Below are positions 47,815 through 59,272 of a stretch of 64,000 nt of DNA, piece after piece. The position numbers were made by a program, and so were the translations under genes. The stretch spans positions 124,001-188,000 of the forward strand of contig NZ_LFME01000004.1 of assembly GCF_001043115.1 (NCBI RefSeq). The letters are read 5' to 3'. Position 1 is the stretch's first letter. Each line of letters starts with the position of its first letter. Origin of the DNA: Xanthomonas sp. NCPPB 1128 (GTDB taxonomy: Bacteria > Pseudomonadota > Gammaproteobacteria > Xanthomonadales > Xanthomonadaceae). Below the pieces are notes generated by a model. The model did not search any database, had not been told where the DNA came from, and was given only the letters and a program-made list of their open reading frames with translations.

Positions 47815-47860
47815 CGGAGGAGACAGCGAGGGTGAGACTGGACAGTATCGCCGACCCGGC

Positions 47861-48098
47861 GCAGGAGCGGCTTCCGTCGTGACGCTTCTGGTGATCGCGC
47901 GTCGCGGCTGAAGCCACTTCCACAAGGGCGTGCGGCGAGCGCACCGGGTGCACTGTGGGAGGAACTTCAGTCCCGACGCATTGCGCCATCGGAACGCACG
48001 CCGCTTCGCCCGTCGCGGCTGATCCCGAAAAGGGGACAAGAGCCGCTCCTACGAGGCGATCGGCAAGAGCGGCTGTGGCCAATCCCCAATCCCCAACT
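47861..48098. repeat. REP-like cluster, one copy interrupted by 18 bases
   Basis: A diverged pair (47861-47923), a single GTGGGAGGAACTTCAGTCCC arm (47955-47977), an interrupted arm (48011-48052) in which TCCCGAAAAGGGGACAAG splits GTCGCGGCTGA from AGCCGCTCCTAC, and a CCAATCCCCAATCCCC arm near 48079. This fills the 330-base gap between the helicase and protease genes. Confidence 0.7.
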
Positions 48099-48144
48099 GC
48101 AACGCACGGCCATCCACGCGGATGGCCGTGCGCGAGTGGACACG

Positions 48145-51075
<2,931 letters not shown>

Positions 51076-51097
51076 TGCTATGCAAGGAGTCCGTCGC

Positions 51098-52537
51098 TCA
51101 GCCCTGTAGCGCCAGGTCGTCGATCATCGCGCGCAGGAAGCGCGCCGCTTCGCCGCCGGTGCAGGCGCGGTGGTCGAAGCTCAGCGACAGCGGCAGGATC
51201 TTGTGCGTTTCCACGCCGCCCATCACCGGCACCAGTTGATGGCGGGCGCGGCCGGCGGCGACGATGGCCACGCATGGCGGCACCACGATCGGCGTGGCGT
51301 AGCGGCCGGCGAACATGCCGAAATTGGACAGCGAGATGGTGTAGCCGCTCAGCTCCGAGGCCGGAATGCTGCGCGCCTCCACCTGCTGGCGCAGACGGTT
51401 GATGCCTTCGCGCACGCCGCGCGCATCGAGCATGTCGGCATTGCGCAGGGCCGGCACGAACAGCCCGTCGTCGGTGTCCACGGCGATGCCGATGTCCACG
51501 TGCGCGTGCAGGGTGCGGGTCAGTGCCTCGCCATCGAACCAGGCATTGAGCGCCGGCACCGCCTGACAGGCGGCGACGATCGCGCGCACCAGGCGCCCGG
51601 TGGTGTCGTTGCCCGGCGTCCATGCGTGCAGGTCGGCATCGTCGTTGAGCGTGGTCAGCACCACCTGGCGCTGCGCCTCGGCCATGACCCGTGCCATGTT
51701 GCGGCGCACGCCCTTCAGCGGCTCGGGCTGGCCCTGCACGGCCACGCCGGGCGGCTGCGTGCGCATCGGCTTGCCGGCGGCGGAGAGCGGGGTGCGCGCA
51801 GGTGCGGCTTGGGGTGTGCGGGCTGTCGTAGGAGCGGCTTCAGCCGCGACGGCAGGACTGCGTGGCGTCGCGGCGGAAGCCGCTCCTGCAACGGCGCCGG
51901 CTTTCGCCGAGCCATCGGCCGCGGCCTGCTTGACGTCGGCCAGGGTGACCGCGCTGTCGGCGCCGCTGGCGCGCACCCGGCTCAGGTCCACGCCCAGCTT
52001 CTTGGCCAGGGCGCGCACCGCCGGCATCGCGCGCACGCCGCCGACCGACACGGCCTGCTCGCTGTGCACGGTGTTGGAGCTCTGCATCGCACCGACCACG
52101 GTGCCGGCATCGTCGCGCTCGCCTGCGGCCTGCGTGTTGTCGGCGTCGTGCAGTTCGCCGCCGTCGTCGGAGGCGACCACGCGATCGTCGGCCGCGGCAG
52201 TGTCCGCGCCGGCGCCCTTGCCGGACGTGGCCTGCGCCGTGCCGCCGTGGTGATGGCCGGTGTCCTGGCCTTCGGCGCGCTGTGGCAGGTTCGGGTCGGG
52301 CGCGAACTGCGCCAGCATGCTGCCGGTGACGACGATGTCGCCCGGCGCGCCGGCCAGCTTCAGCACCTTGCCGGACACAGGCGAGGGCACTTCGACCACC
52401 GCCTTGGCGGTCTCCATCGACACCAGCGGCTCGTCCAGCCGGATGGTGTCGCCTTCCTTGACGAACCACTCGACGATGGTCGCGTCGGGCAGGCCTTCGC
52501 CCAGGTCGGGCAGATTGAAATTCTTGGTTTGGCTCAT
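51098..52537 (-). CDS. E2 dihydrolipoyl acyltransferase of branched-chain 2-oxoacid dehydrogenase
   Basis: A 479-residue E2 core of the complex that oxidises branched-chain 2-oxoacids. The lipoyl domain (residues 5-80) has the lipoylated Lys in VSMETAKAVVEVPSP. A long flexible linker leads to the E1/E3-binding domain (about 170-205, VRAMPAVRALAKKLGVDLSR), a second linker, and the catalytic domain (255-479) ending LSLSFDHRACTGGEAARFL. The usual DHRxxDG has Thr instead of Asp. Residues about 217-237 of the second linker are encoded by a REP-like palindrome. It is the last gene of the operon. E3 is not in the window. Confidence 0.9.
   Translation of the reverse strand: MSQTKNFNLPDLGEGLPDATIVEWFVKEGDTIRLDEPLVSMETAKAVVEVPSPVSGKVLKLAGAPGDIVVTGSMLAQFAPDPNLPQRAEGQDTGHHHGGTAQATSGKGAGADTAAADDRVVASDDGGELHDADNTQAAGERDDAGTVVGAMQSSNTVHSEQAVSVGGVRAMPAVRALAKKLGVDLSRVRASGADSAVTLADVKQAAADGSAKAGAVAGAASAATPRSPAVAAEAAPTTARTPQAAPARTPLSAAGKPMRTQPPGVAVQGQPEPLKGVRRNMARVMAEAQRQVVLTTLNDDADLHAWTPGNDTTGRLVRAIVAACQAVPALNAWFDGEALTRTLHAHVDIGIAVDTDDGLFVPALRNADMLDARGVREGINRLRQQVEARSIPASELSGYTISLSNFGMFAGRYATPIVVPPCVAIVAAGRARHQLVPVMGGVETHKILPLSLSFDHRACTGGEAARFLRAMIDDLALQG
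51827..51889. repeat. REP-like palindrome inside the E2 coding sequence
   Basis: GTAGGAGCGGCTTCAGCCGC and its inverted arm GCGGCGGAAGCCGCTCCTGC span 63 bases (21 codons). Read on the minus strand they encode GAASAATPRSPAVAAEAAPT, an Ala/Pro-rich stretch fitting the E2 linker, with no frame change. Confidence 0.85.
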
Positions 52538-52884
52538 GTGGTCTCTTCCAGCAGTTCCAGGTCGCGTGCCGGCAGCCAGCCCTGCACGCCATCGGCGCGC
52601 TCGGCCCACCACCAGTCGCCGTATTCGTGATGCAGGACGACGGTGTCGCCCTGCGCGGCATCGAGTTCGCGCGCGTCGTAGTCGCGCAGCGCCACGGCAT
52701 GGCCGTCGCCGGTCGGCTGCAGCCAGGCCAGCGGTGCCCAGCCCGCGCTGCCGGCGGCGCCGGTGATCCAGACGAACGCCGGCCACTCTTCGTCGCGCAC
52801 GCCCAGCGCGACCCGCTCGCCGGCGGCGATGCGGATCGGATGCGGATAGGCGGCGCGGTAATCGCTGATCAAACGTGCCTGCAT
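52534..52884 (-). CDS. Double SH3-like domain protein in the dehydrogenase operon
   Basis: A 116-residue protein of two SH3-like halves: residues 3-58 (LISDYRAAYPHPIRIAAGER, ending GWAPLAWLQP) and 60-116 (AVALRDYDARELDAAQGDTV, then DWWWAERADG and GWLPARDLELLEE). The second half has the ALxDY, WWWA and final LxxLEE features of eukaryotic-type SH3 domains. It starts 1 base after the E1beta stop and overlaps the E2 start by 4 bases (ATGA), so it is expressed with the complex. A role in assembly or as a docking adaptor is inferred. No enzyme activity is visible. Confidence 0.8.
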   Translation of the reverse strand: MQARLISDYRAAYPHPIRIAAGERVALGVRDEEWPAFVWITGAAGSAGWAPLAWLQPTGDGHAVALRDYDARELDAAQGDTVVLHHEYGDWWWAERADGVQGWLPARDLELLEETT

Positions 52885-52885
52885 A

Positions 52886-53872
52886 TCAACCCGCGGCCAT
52901 CGCCCGCTTGGCCGCGGCGACGATCTTGTCGGTACTCGGCAGGTACTTCATTTCCAGCCGGAACAGCGGGATGTGGGTGTCGTAGCCGGTCACGCGCTGC
53001 ACCGGCGCGACCAGGTCGTACATCGACTGCTCGGCCAGGCGCGCGGCGATCTCGGCGCCGAAGCCGGCGCTGCGCGGAGCTTCCTGCACGATCACGCAGC
53101 GGCCGGTGCGCGCCACCGATTCGGCGATGGTGTCGAAGTCCAGCGGGCGCAGCGTGGCCACGTCGATCACTTCGGCGCTGATGCCGTCGGCGGCGAGCCG
53201 GTCGGCCGCCTCCAGCGCTTCCTTGACCTGCGCGCCCCAGGCGACCAAGGTCACGTCGGTACCGTCGCGCAGCACGAAACACACGTCCAGCGGCAGCGCC
53301 TCGCCGTCGTCGGCGACCACTTCCTTGTACTGCCGGTAGATGCGCTTGGGCTCCATGTAGATCACCGGATCCGGCTCGCGGATCGCCGCCAGCAGCAGAC
53401 CGTAGGCGCGCTGCGGCGAGGACGGCAGCACCACGCGCAGGCCGGGCACGTTGGTGAAGATGGATTCGTTGGCTTCGCTGTGGTGTTCCGGCGCGCGGAT
53501 GCCGCCGCCCCACGGCACGCGCAGCACCATCGGGCAGTGCAGGCGGCCGCGGGTGCGGGTGCGCAGGCGCGCGGCATGGCAGATCAGGTGATCGACCATC
53601 GGGTAGACGAAGCCGTCGAACTGCGCCTCGGCCACCGGCTTCATGCCCTGCGCGGCGAGGCCGACGCTGAGCCCGGCGATGGTGGTTTCGTCCAGCGGGG
53701 TGTCGAGCACGCGCTGGGCGCCGAAGCGCTGCTGCAGGCCGGCGGTGGCGCGGAACACGCCGCCGTTGACGCCCACGTCCTCGCCCAGCACCAGCACCGA
53801 CGGGTCGTGCTGCAGTTCCCAGGCCAACGCCTGGGTCACCGCTTCGATCAGGGTAATGGGCGTGCTGGTCAT
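52886..53872 (-). CDS. E1 beta subunit, branched-chain 2-oxoacid dehydrogenase
   Basis: A 328-residue transketolase-fold subunit. It shows EAVTQALAWELQHDPSVLVL, GEDVGVNGGVFRATAGLQ, TPLDETTIAGLSVGLAAQG and MVLRVPWGGGIRAPEHHSEA, typical of the 2-oxoisovalerate E1 beta. The C-terminal transketolase_C domain has LRPLDFDTIAESVARTGR and VIVQEAPRSAGFGAE. With the alpha subunit it forms the thiamine-diphosphate site. The ATG at 53872 (GGAGACAGCCCG before it) is favoured, and an alternative at 53965 would overlap the E1alpha stop and add 31 low-complexity residues. Confidence 0.9.
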   Translation of the reverse strand: MTSTPITLIEAVTQALAWELQHDPSVLVLGEDVGVNGGVFRATAGLQQRFGAQRVLDTPLDETTIAGLSVGLAAQGMKPVAEAQFDGFVYPMVDHLICHAARLRTRTRGRLHCPMVLRVPWGGGIRAPEHHSEANESIFTNVPGLRVVLPSSPQRAYGLLLAAIREPDPVIYMEPKRIYRQYKEVVADDGEALPLDVCFVLRDGTDVTLVAWGAQVKEALEAADRLAADGISAEVIDVATLRPLDFDTIAESVARTGRCVIVQEAPRSAGFGAEIAARLAEQSMYDLVAPVQRVTGYDTHIPLFRLEMKYLPSTDKIVAAAKRAMAAG

Positions 53873-53957
53873 CGGGCTGTCTCCGCGCGCGGTGGCGGCG
53901 CTGTGGGCGGTGCCGGCCGCAGACGCGGCGGACGTGTCGGCGAGGCGGGGGCTCAAC

Positions 53958-55046
53958 TCATCCATGGCGCTGCTCCAGGGCGATGGCCTCGGCGCGCTGC
54001 GCGAGCAGGTCCGGTGGGGGATCGGCGTACAGGTAGTCGAACATGGCTTCCACCGGCTGCACCGGGGTTTCCAGGTAGGCGTTGAGTTCGATGTCGGCCA
54101 GGCGCGCGCATTCCTGCTTCCACGCCGCTTCCTCTTCTTCGCTCCACAGGCCCTGCGCGCTCAGCCAGGCGCGCAGGCGCAGCAGCGGTTCGCGTTCCCA
54201 GGCCTGCTTGACCTCGGCGTCGTCGCGATAGCGGCGCGCGTCGTCGGCGGTGGTGTGGTCGGACAGGCGGTAGGTCATGAACTCGATCACCGTGCCGCCC
54301 TGGCCGGCCAGCGCTCGCTCGCGCGCCTGGCGCATCGCCTCCAGCACCGCGATCAGGTCGTTGCCGTCCACCTGCAGGCAATGCAGGCCGCCGGCCAGGC
54401 CCTTCTGCGCCAACGTCTGCGCGCCGGTCTGCGCGTTGCGCGGCACCGAGATCGCCCAGCCGTTGTTGATCACGCACAGGATCAACGGCAATTGGTAGGC
54501 GCCGGCGGAGTTGAGCGCGGCATAGAAGTCGGTCTTGGACGAGCCGCCATCGCCGCAGGTGGCCACGGCCACCTGTTGCTCGCCACGCAGCTTGAAGGCC
54601 AGCGCGGCACCGGCGGCGTGCAGGCACTGGGTAGAGATCGGCACGCAGATCGGGAAGTCGCGGGCGGCGTCGGAATCGCGCTGGAAGTCGTTGCCGCGCT
54701 CGTCGCCGCCCCAGTACAGCAGCACTTCGCGCGGGCGCACGCCGCGCATGAACATGGCGCCGTACTCGCGGTAGCTGGGCGCCAGCACGTCGCCGCGGCG
54801 CATCGACGCACCGATGCCGACGTGGGTGGCCTCGTGGCCCAGGCAGGAGGCGTAGGTGCCCAGCTTACCGGTGCGCTGCAGGGCCACCGCCTTGCTGTCG
54901 AAGGTGCGCACGTACAGCATCTGCTTGAACAGCGCCAGCAGCGTCTGCGGGTTGGCCGAGTCGGCCGGAAGCGCGTCACGGACCGGCTGGCCGCCCGCGT
55001 CGAGGTACTGCAGGAACTCAATTTCGAACTGGGCGGCGATGCTCAT
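53958..55046 (-). CDS. E1 alpha subunit, branched-chain 2-oxoacid dehydrogenase
   Basis: A 362-residue thiamine-diphosphate-binding subunit. The ThDP motif GDGGSSKTDFYAALNSAGAY..NNGWAISVP matches the GDG..NN pattern. Other conserved runs are VRTFDSKAVALQRTGKLGTY, CLGHEATHVGIGASMRRGD and TYRLSDHTTADDARRY, the last being the phosphorylation-loop region of eukaryotic BCKDH. It decarboxylates 2-oxoacids from Leu, Ile and Val and supplies branched acyl-CoA primers for the iso/anteiso fatty acids common in Xanthomonas. It is first in the operon. The start at 55046 is chosen over 55076 because MSIAAQFEIEF fits the family. Confidence 0.9.
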   Translation of the reverse strand: MSIAAQFEIEFLQYLDAGGQPVRDALPADSANPQTLLALFKQMLYVRTFDSKAVALQRTGKLGTYASCLGHEATHVGIGASMRRGDVLAPSYREYGAMFMRGVRPREVLLYWGGDERGNDFQRDSDAARDFPICVPISTQCLHAAGAALAFKLRGEQQVAVATCGDGGSSKTDFYAALNSAGAYQLPLILCVINNGWAISVPRNAQTGAQTLAQKGLAGGLHCLQVDGNDLIAVLEAMRQARERALAGQGGTVIEFMTYRLSDHTTADDARRYRDDAEVKQAWEREPLLRLRAWLSAQGLWSEEEEAAWKQECARLADIELNAYLETPVQPVEAMFDYLYADPPPDLLAQRAEAIALEQRHG

Positions 55047-55380
55047 GGCGATGGCGCTCTCGACAACAAGTTTCAAATGATATGAGTCGGCATGTTAAGG
55101 AAGCCGTGCACAAAAGCCGTCGTGCACCGCAGCACGCGGCGATGCCGTATCGCACAAGAAAAGCCTGGTCGCGCCGCGTTGCGGATTGATGGCGTTGGGT
55201 ATCGACGATGTTGCAGTGCGATGCATGCCGTTCATGTGCGCGTGGGTGTCCACCGGTGGCGGGGGTCAATGCCCGCGGTGCGCTGCGCGTGTCGGCGAGG
55301 AGACATCGGGCAAGCACGGAAGGCGCACACGTGTACGCGCGGCGCGCGGGCGCCTCCCATCGCTTTTACGCCGTCATCTC
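55047..55380. other. Upstream region of the dehydrogenase operon
   Basis: About 330 bases before E1alpha hold no convincing gene. AT-rich patches near 55060-55090 may include the promoter. Nothing else was identified before the REP-like pair at 55381. Confidence 0.4.
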
Positions 55381-55445
55381 GTAGGAGCGGCTTCAGCCGC
55401 GACGGGCTTTACCGGGAACGCCGTCGCGGCTGAAGCCGCTCCTAC
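55381..55445. repeat. REP-like inverted repeat pair
   Basis: GTAGGAGCGGCTTCAGCCGC faces GTCGCGGCTGAAGCCGCTCC with CTAC at the end. It lies just beyond the terminator of the nuclease gene. Confidence 0.8.
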
Positions 55446-55449
55446 AACA

Positions 55450-55487
55450 AAAGCAAAAAAGGGCGTGGCCGCGAGGCCACGCCCTTC
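55450..55487 (-). terminator. Rho-independent terminator of the nuclease gene
   Basis: Read on the minus strand, AAGGGCGTGGCC, a TCGC loop and GGCCACGCCCTT form a perfect 12-bp stem followed by TTTTTGCTTTTG. It starts about 20 bases after the stop at 55509. Confidence 0.85.
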
Positions 55488-55508
55488 CGGTTGCCGCGGT
55501 CGCCGCGA

Positions 55509-58500
55509 TCAGCGGCCGAACAGGCGCAGCCCCTCCACGCGGGTGCTGAAGCGCACGCTGTTGTCGCTCGGATCGGCATCGGCCGAGGTCGAGCCGGCGC
55601 TGGCGCCGATCACGATCTGGCGGTCGGTCGGCAGCGGCCGCGTCGCCAGGCTCAGGCGGAATGCGGCGCTGGCGCCCGGCGCCAGGTCGGCGCCGCTGCG
55701 GCACTGGAAGCGCGCGCTGCGCAGGCCGTGGCTCTGCCGCACGCACTGCCAGCCGCGCGGCGGCACCAGCGCAGTCAGCGCGGACAGGGTGCTGCCGTCG
55801 ATCTCCACGCTGGCGCCCTGCACCGGCGCATTGCCGTGGTTGCGCACGGTAATGCGGTAGTCGGCGAAGAAGGCGAAGAACGGCAGCGTGGCCGGGCCGT
55901 CGATCGACACCGCCAGGTCGCCGGCCGGGCGCGCCTGCACCGCCACCGTGGCGCTGCCGCCGTTGTCGCCGGGGTTGGTGTCCTCGGTCTGCGAGGCCAC
56001 CGACGCGGCCAGGCTCAGGCTGCGCCCAACCAGGGCGGTGCCGGCCGGCACCGCCACATCGAAGCGCGGTGTGGCGCCAGCGGCGAACTGCGCGGTGCTG
56101 CAGGTGACCACGGTCTGCGCGGCCACCTCCGGCGCCGCGCAGTCCCAGCCCGGGGCGGCGGTGACGCTCGGGGCCACCGCCGCGTCCATGGCGAAGGCGA
56201 CCGCCGCGGCGCGCGCCGCGTCCGGGCCGGCGTTGGCCAGGGTGATGCTGTAGCGGATGGTGTCGCCGGCGTAGACCGACGCGTTGGCGGCGCTCACGCG
56301 CAGGCTCAGGTCGGCGCGCTCCAGCGGCTTGAGCTTGATCAGCACCACCGCCGGGTCGTGGTCGGACAGCCGTGCCGGCGAGTTGGCGTCGTTGCGGGCC
56401 ACCGCCGGGAAGTCGGCGTTGAGCCGCGCATGGGCTTCGCTGAGGCCGGCGATCTGCGCCGAGCGCATCAGCGCGCGGTTGGCGAGGATGTGGTCCAGCG
56501 ACTGCACGTTGCCGTCGTAGGCGTAGGAGTAGCTCTGGTCCGGCGTCGACAGCAGGGTGAGGTTGTACAGCGCCGGATCGACCAGGGTGGCGCCGTCGCC
56601 GGCGACCACGGTCTGCGCGTCGGGTGCCGGCAGGCCGGTGATGGTGCCCATCGCATCGACGTAGCCGTCGTTGAACTCGAAGGCGTTGAAGTCGCCCATC
56701 ACCAGCAACTGCTCGGTGGGATCGGCGGCTTGCCGCGCCTGCAACAGGTTGGCCAGGAACACCGCCTGCGCCTGGCGCTTGGCGCGGATGCGCTGGCCGC
56801 TGGCGTCGTCGGTCTCGGCGCCGTTGAGCGAACGCTGGTGCACCTCGACCACGGTCAGCGGCAGCGCGCGGCCGTCGGCGAAATGCACCACCGCCTTCAG
56901 CAGCAGCGGCGGGCGGTCGTTGAGCAGGCTGACGGTGCCGCTGGGTTCGGTCCAGGTGGCTGCCTTGCCTTCCTGGCTCACCGAGACCACCTCGACGCGG
57001 GCGATGCCGGCGCCGATCTGCGCGGTCTTGACCAGGAAGCCGACGTCGATACCGCCGACGTCGTTGCCTTCCTGCAGGTAGGCCACGTACTGCGGATCGG
57101 GCTGGCCGGCGGCCACCGCGTCGCGGTTGACGCGGTCGGCCAGGGTCTGCAGCACGCTCAGGTTCTCGATCTCCACCGTGCCGAGGATGTCGGGGGTGTT
57201 GAGATAGTTGCGGATCGCCAGCGAGGCCTTGTTGAGGCGTGCCTGGTAGGCGGCCGCGGTCAGCACCGGTTCGCCGATCGCCGGATCGTTCTGGTCGTCG
57301 AAGAAGCGCTCCATGTTGTAGGTGGCGATGTTGACGTCGTCGGCCTGCGGCGCGGGGGCGGCCTTGGGCTGGTCGGCGCCGTTGCACTGCACGGTGGGCG
57401 CGGTTTCCGGGTAGATCGTGTAACGGCGGAAGCTGTAGTCCAGCGGGCCGCTGACGCCAAGCACGGTGCAACCGGCGGCCACGTCGATGCGCTCACCGCC
57501 GAGACCGGCGCTGCCGACCGCGATCACCTGCGGGCTGGTGTTCCAGCGCGGCACGTCGCTCGGCGAGCCGGCCGGCAGCGCGTCGGGCTGCTGCACGCCG
57601 GCGGTGCGCCAGGCGCGCGGCAGGCCGGTGACCACCGCATGGAACACGCCATTGCTGGTGGCGCTGGCGTTGGTCTCGTTGACGTTGCCCAGGGTCGGCG
57701 TGTTGACGGTCAGGCTGGGCACGGTGACGCGCATGCCTTCCAGGCGCTCGAGCTGGTCGTAGGCGCCGTTCGGGTCGGGGAAGCGGGTGGTCAGCTCGAC
57801 CGCGGCCGGCAGCGGGTTGCCGGTGGACTGCAGCAGCACGGTCGGCGAGGTGAGCTCGGTCAGCGGCGGCTGGCTGGGGTCGGTGCTGGGCACGTATTCG
57901 ACCACCGTGGCCTGCACCCGCACCGCATTGCCCACCGCGGCCTCGGCCGGCGGCGCACTGCCGGTGTAGACGTAGATGCCTTCGGAGGTGAGCGGGTCGG
58001 CGTCGGCCTGGGCGTCGGGCGTCTGCAGGAAGAAGCCGGCGCTGCGCCGCGCGGTGACGATGCCGCTGGTGGCGACCACCTGGCCGACCAGCGGCGAGCG
58101 CGCGCCGTTGCCCTGGATGCTGTGGATCGGCACCAGGTTGAAGTCGTCGTTGAGGATCACCCCGCTGGCGGTCAGCGTGGACGGCAGCGCGCCGCTGACC
58201 CCGCTGATGTCGAGGTAGAAGGTCTCGTCCGGTTCGTTGCTGGTGTCGCCGTTGACCAGCACGCGCACCTCGGCGCTGCTCTCGCCGGCCGGGATGGTCA
58301 CCTGGGTCGCGGCCAGTGCCTGATAGTCGCTGCCGGCAGTGGCGGTGCCGTCGCGGGTGGCGACGGTGAAGCTCACGCCGGCGCTGCCGGCCGGCTGGCT
58401 CAGGGTCACCGTGAACACGAACGCGGTGCTGCCGCTGTCGCCCTCGGCGCGGCTGACGTTGGCCACGCTGGCCACCGGCAGGTTGCCGCCGCCGCACAGG

Positions 58501-59090
58501 CTGACCGGCGCGGCGCTGTTGCGCGGGGTCGGCGCGCCGGTGGCGAAGTCGGCGTTGTTGTTGTCGCTGTCGGTGCAGCCGCCGTTGCCGCGCAGCACCG
58601 CCAGGGTGTTGCTGGGCGCGGCGGTCGGGGCGCTGCCTTCGGCGCAGCTGGCGCTGCCGCCGTAGCCGACGAAGTCGGCGTTGCCGGCCGGGCAGGCGCC
58701 GCTCAGCGCGGCGCTGCTCTTGCTCAGCGCGATCTTGCCGGCGCTGCCGCTCATGGCGATGGTGCCGGTGGCGTCGGGCGTGGGCAGCGCGGTGCTGCCG
58801 CCGCTGCCGTCGGCCTGCTTGACCAGGTAGTAGCCGCCCGGCGCGATGCTGCCGCTCAGCGTGGTGACCTGCCAGCTGCTGCCGGCGGCCGAGGCGTACT
58901 GCACCGACCAGCCGGCCAGGCTCACCGCCTCGCTGCCGTTGTTGTGCAATTCGACGAAATCGCTCTTGTAGGTGGCGCCGCTGTTGCCGCCACCGCCATA
59001 GACCTGGCTGATGACCACCTGCGCCTGGGCGTACCCGGCACACCCCAACGCGCACGACAACACTGCAGCTCGAAGCAGCATGGCTCGCAT
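55509..59090 (-). CDS. Large secreted ExeM/NucH-type endonuclease with lamin-tail domain
   Basis: A 1193-residue exoprotein. Order: signal peptide (VLSCALGCAGYAQA), lamin-tail domain (about 25-190, VVISQVYGGGGNSGATYKSD), Calx-beta-like repeat (205-315, SNEPDETFYLDISG), an OB-like ExeM region (320-580), an endonuclease/exonuclease/phosphatase domain (590-900) with NIATYNMERFF, MGDFNAFEFNDGY, SLDHILANRAL and SDHDPAVV, then two DUF11-like beta domains to the end. It degrades extracellular DNA and is probably surface-attached or released. The ATG at 59090 has GGGGAG 9 bases before it. Confidence 0.9.
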   Translation of the reverse strand: MRAMLLRAAVLSCALGCAGYAQAQVVISQVYGGGGNSGATYKSDFVELHNNGSEAVSLAGWSVQYASAAGSSWQVTTLSGSIAPGGYYLVKQADGSGGSTALPTPDATGTIAMSGSAGKIALSKSSAALSGACPAGNADFVGYGGSASCAEGSAPTAAPSNTLAVLRGNGGCTDSDNNNADFATGAPTPRNSAAPVSLCGGGNLPVASVANVSRAEGDSGSTAFVFTVTLSQPAGSAGVSFTVATRDGTATAGSDYQALAATQVTIPAGESSAEVRVLVNGDTSNEPDETFYLDISGVSGALPSTLTASGVILNDDFNLVPIHSIQGNGARSPLVGQVVATSGIVTARRSAGFFLQTPDAQADADPLTSEGIYVYTGSAPPAEAAVGNAVRVQATVVEYVPSTDPSQPPLTELTSPTVLLQSTGNPLPAAVELTTRFPDPNGAYDQLERLEGMRVTVPSLTVNTPTLGNVNETNASATSNGVFHAVVTGLPRAWRTAGVQQPDALPAGSPSDVPRWNTSPQVIAVGSAGLGGERIDVAAGCTVLGVSGPLDYSFRRYTIYPETAPTVQCNGADQPKAAPAPQADDVNIATYNMERFFDDQNDPAIGEPVLTAAAYQARLNKASLAIRNYLNTPDILGTVEIENLSVLQTLADRVNRDAVAAGQPDPQYVAYLQEGNDVGGIDVGFLVKTAQIGAGIARVEVVSVSQEGKAATWTEPSGTVSLLNDRPPLLLKAVVHFADGRALPLTVVEVHQRSLNGAETDDASGQRIRAKRQAQAVFLANLLQARQAADPTEQLLVMGDFNAFEFNDGYVDAMGTITGLPAPDAQTVVAGDGATLVDPALYNLTLLSTPDQSYSYAYDGNVQSLDHILANRALMRSAQIAGLSEAHARLNADFPAVARNDANSPARLSDHDPAVVLIKLKPLERADLSLRVSAANASVYAGDTIRYSITLANAGPDAARAAAVAFAMDAAVAPSVTAAPGWDCAAPEVAAQTVVTCSTAQFAAGATPRFDVAVPAGTALVGRSLSLAASVASQTEDTNPGDNGGSATVAVQARPAGDLAVSIDGPATLPFFAFFADYRITVRNHGNAPVQGASVEIDGSTLSALTALVPPRGWQCVRQSHGLRSARFQCRSGADLAPGASAAFRLSLATRPLPTDRQIVIGASAGSTSADADPSDNSVRFSTRVEGLRLFGR

Positions 59091-59124
59091 GAACAAGATC
59101 TCCCCATTCCTTGAAGACGTGGAC

Positions 59125-59272
59125 TAAGAGTGGCTAACGAAACGTCGCGAGCAGTCGCCAGGTGGGGTGCGGACGGCGCGGAGAAACCGCCATGTACAAG
59201 TGGTACATGAGGATTCCGAGCACCGTCCGCGCCCGCCTGGTGGCTACGCAGCAGGTTTGTTAGCCGCTCTTA
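59125..59272. repeat. 148-bp imperfect palindrome, MITE-like
   Basis: TAAGAGTGGCTAACGAA (59125) is inverted at TTTGTTAGCCGCTCTTA (ending 59272). A middle arm CCAGGTGGGGTGCGGACGG is inverted at CCGTCCGCGCCCGCCTGG, and the centre is CATGTAC-aagtg-GTACATG (59191-59209). It lies between the divergent nuclease and kynA genes, within a 409-base gap that has no other feature. No target duplication is evident. Confidence 0.65.
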
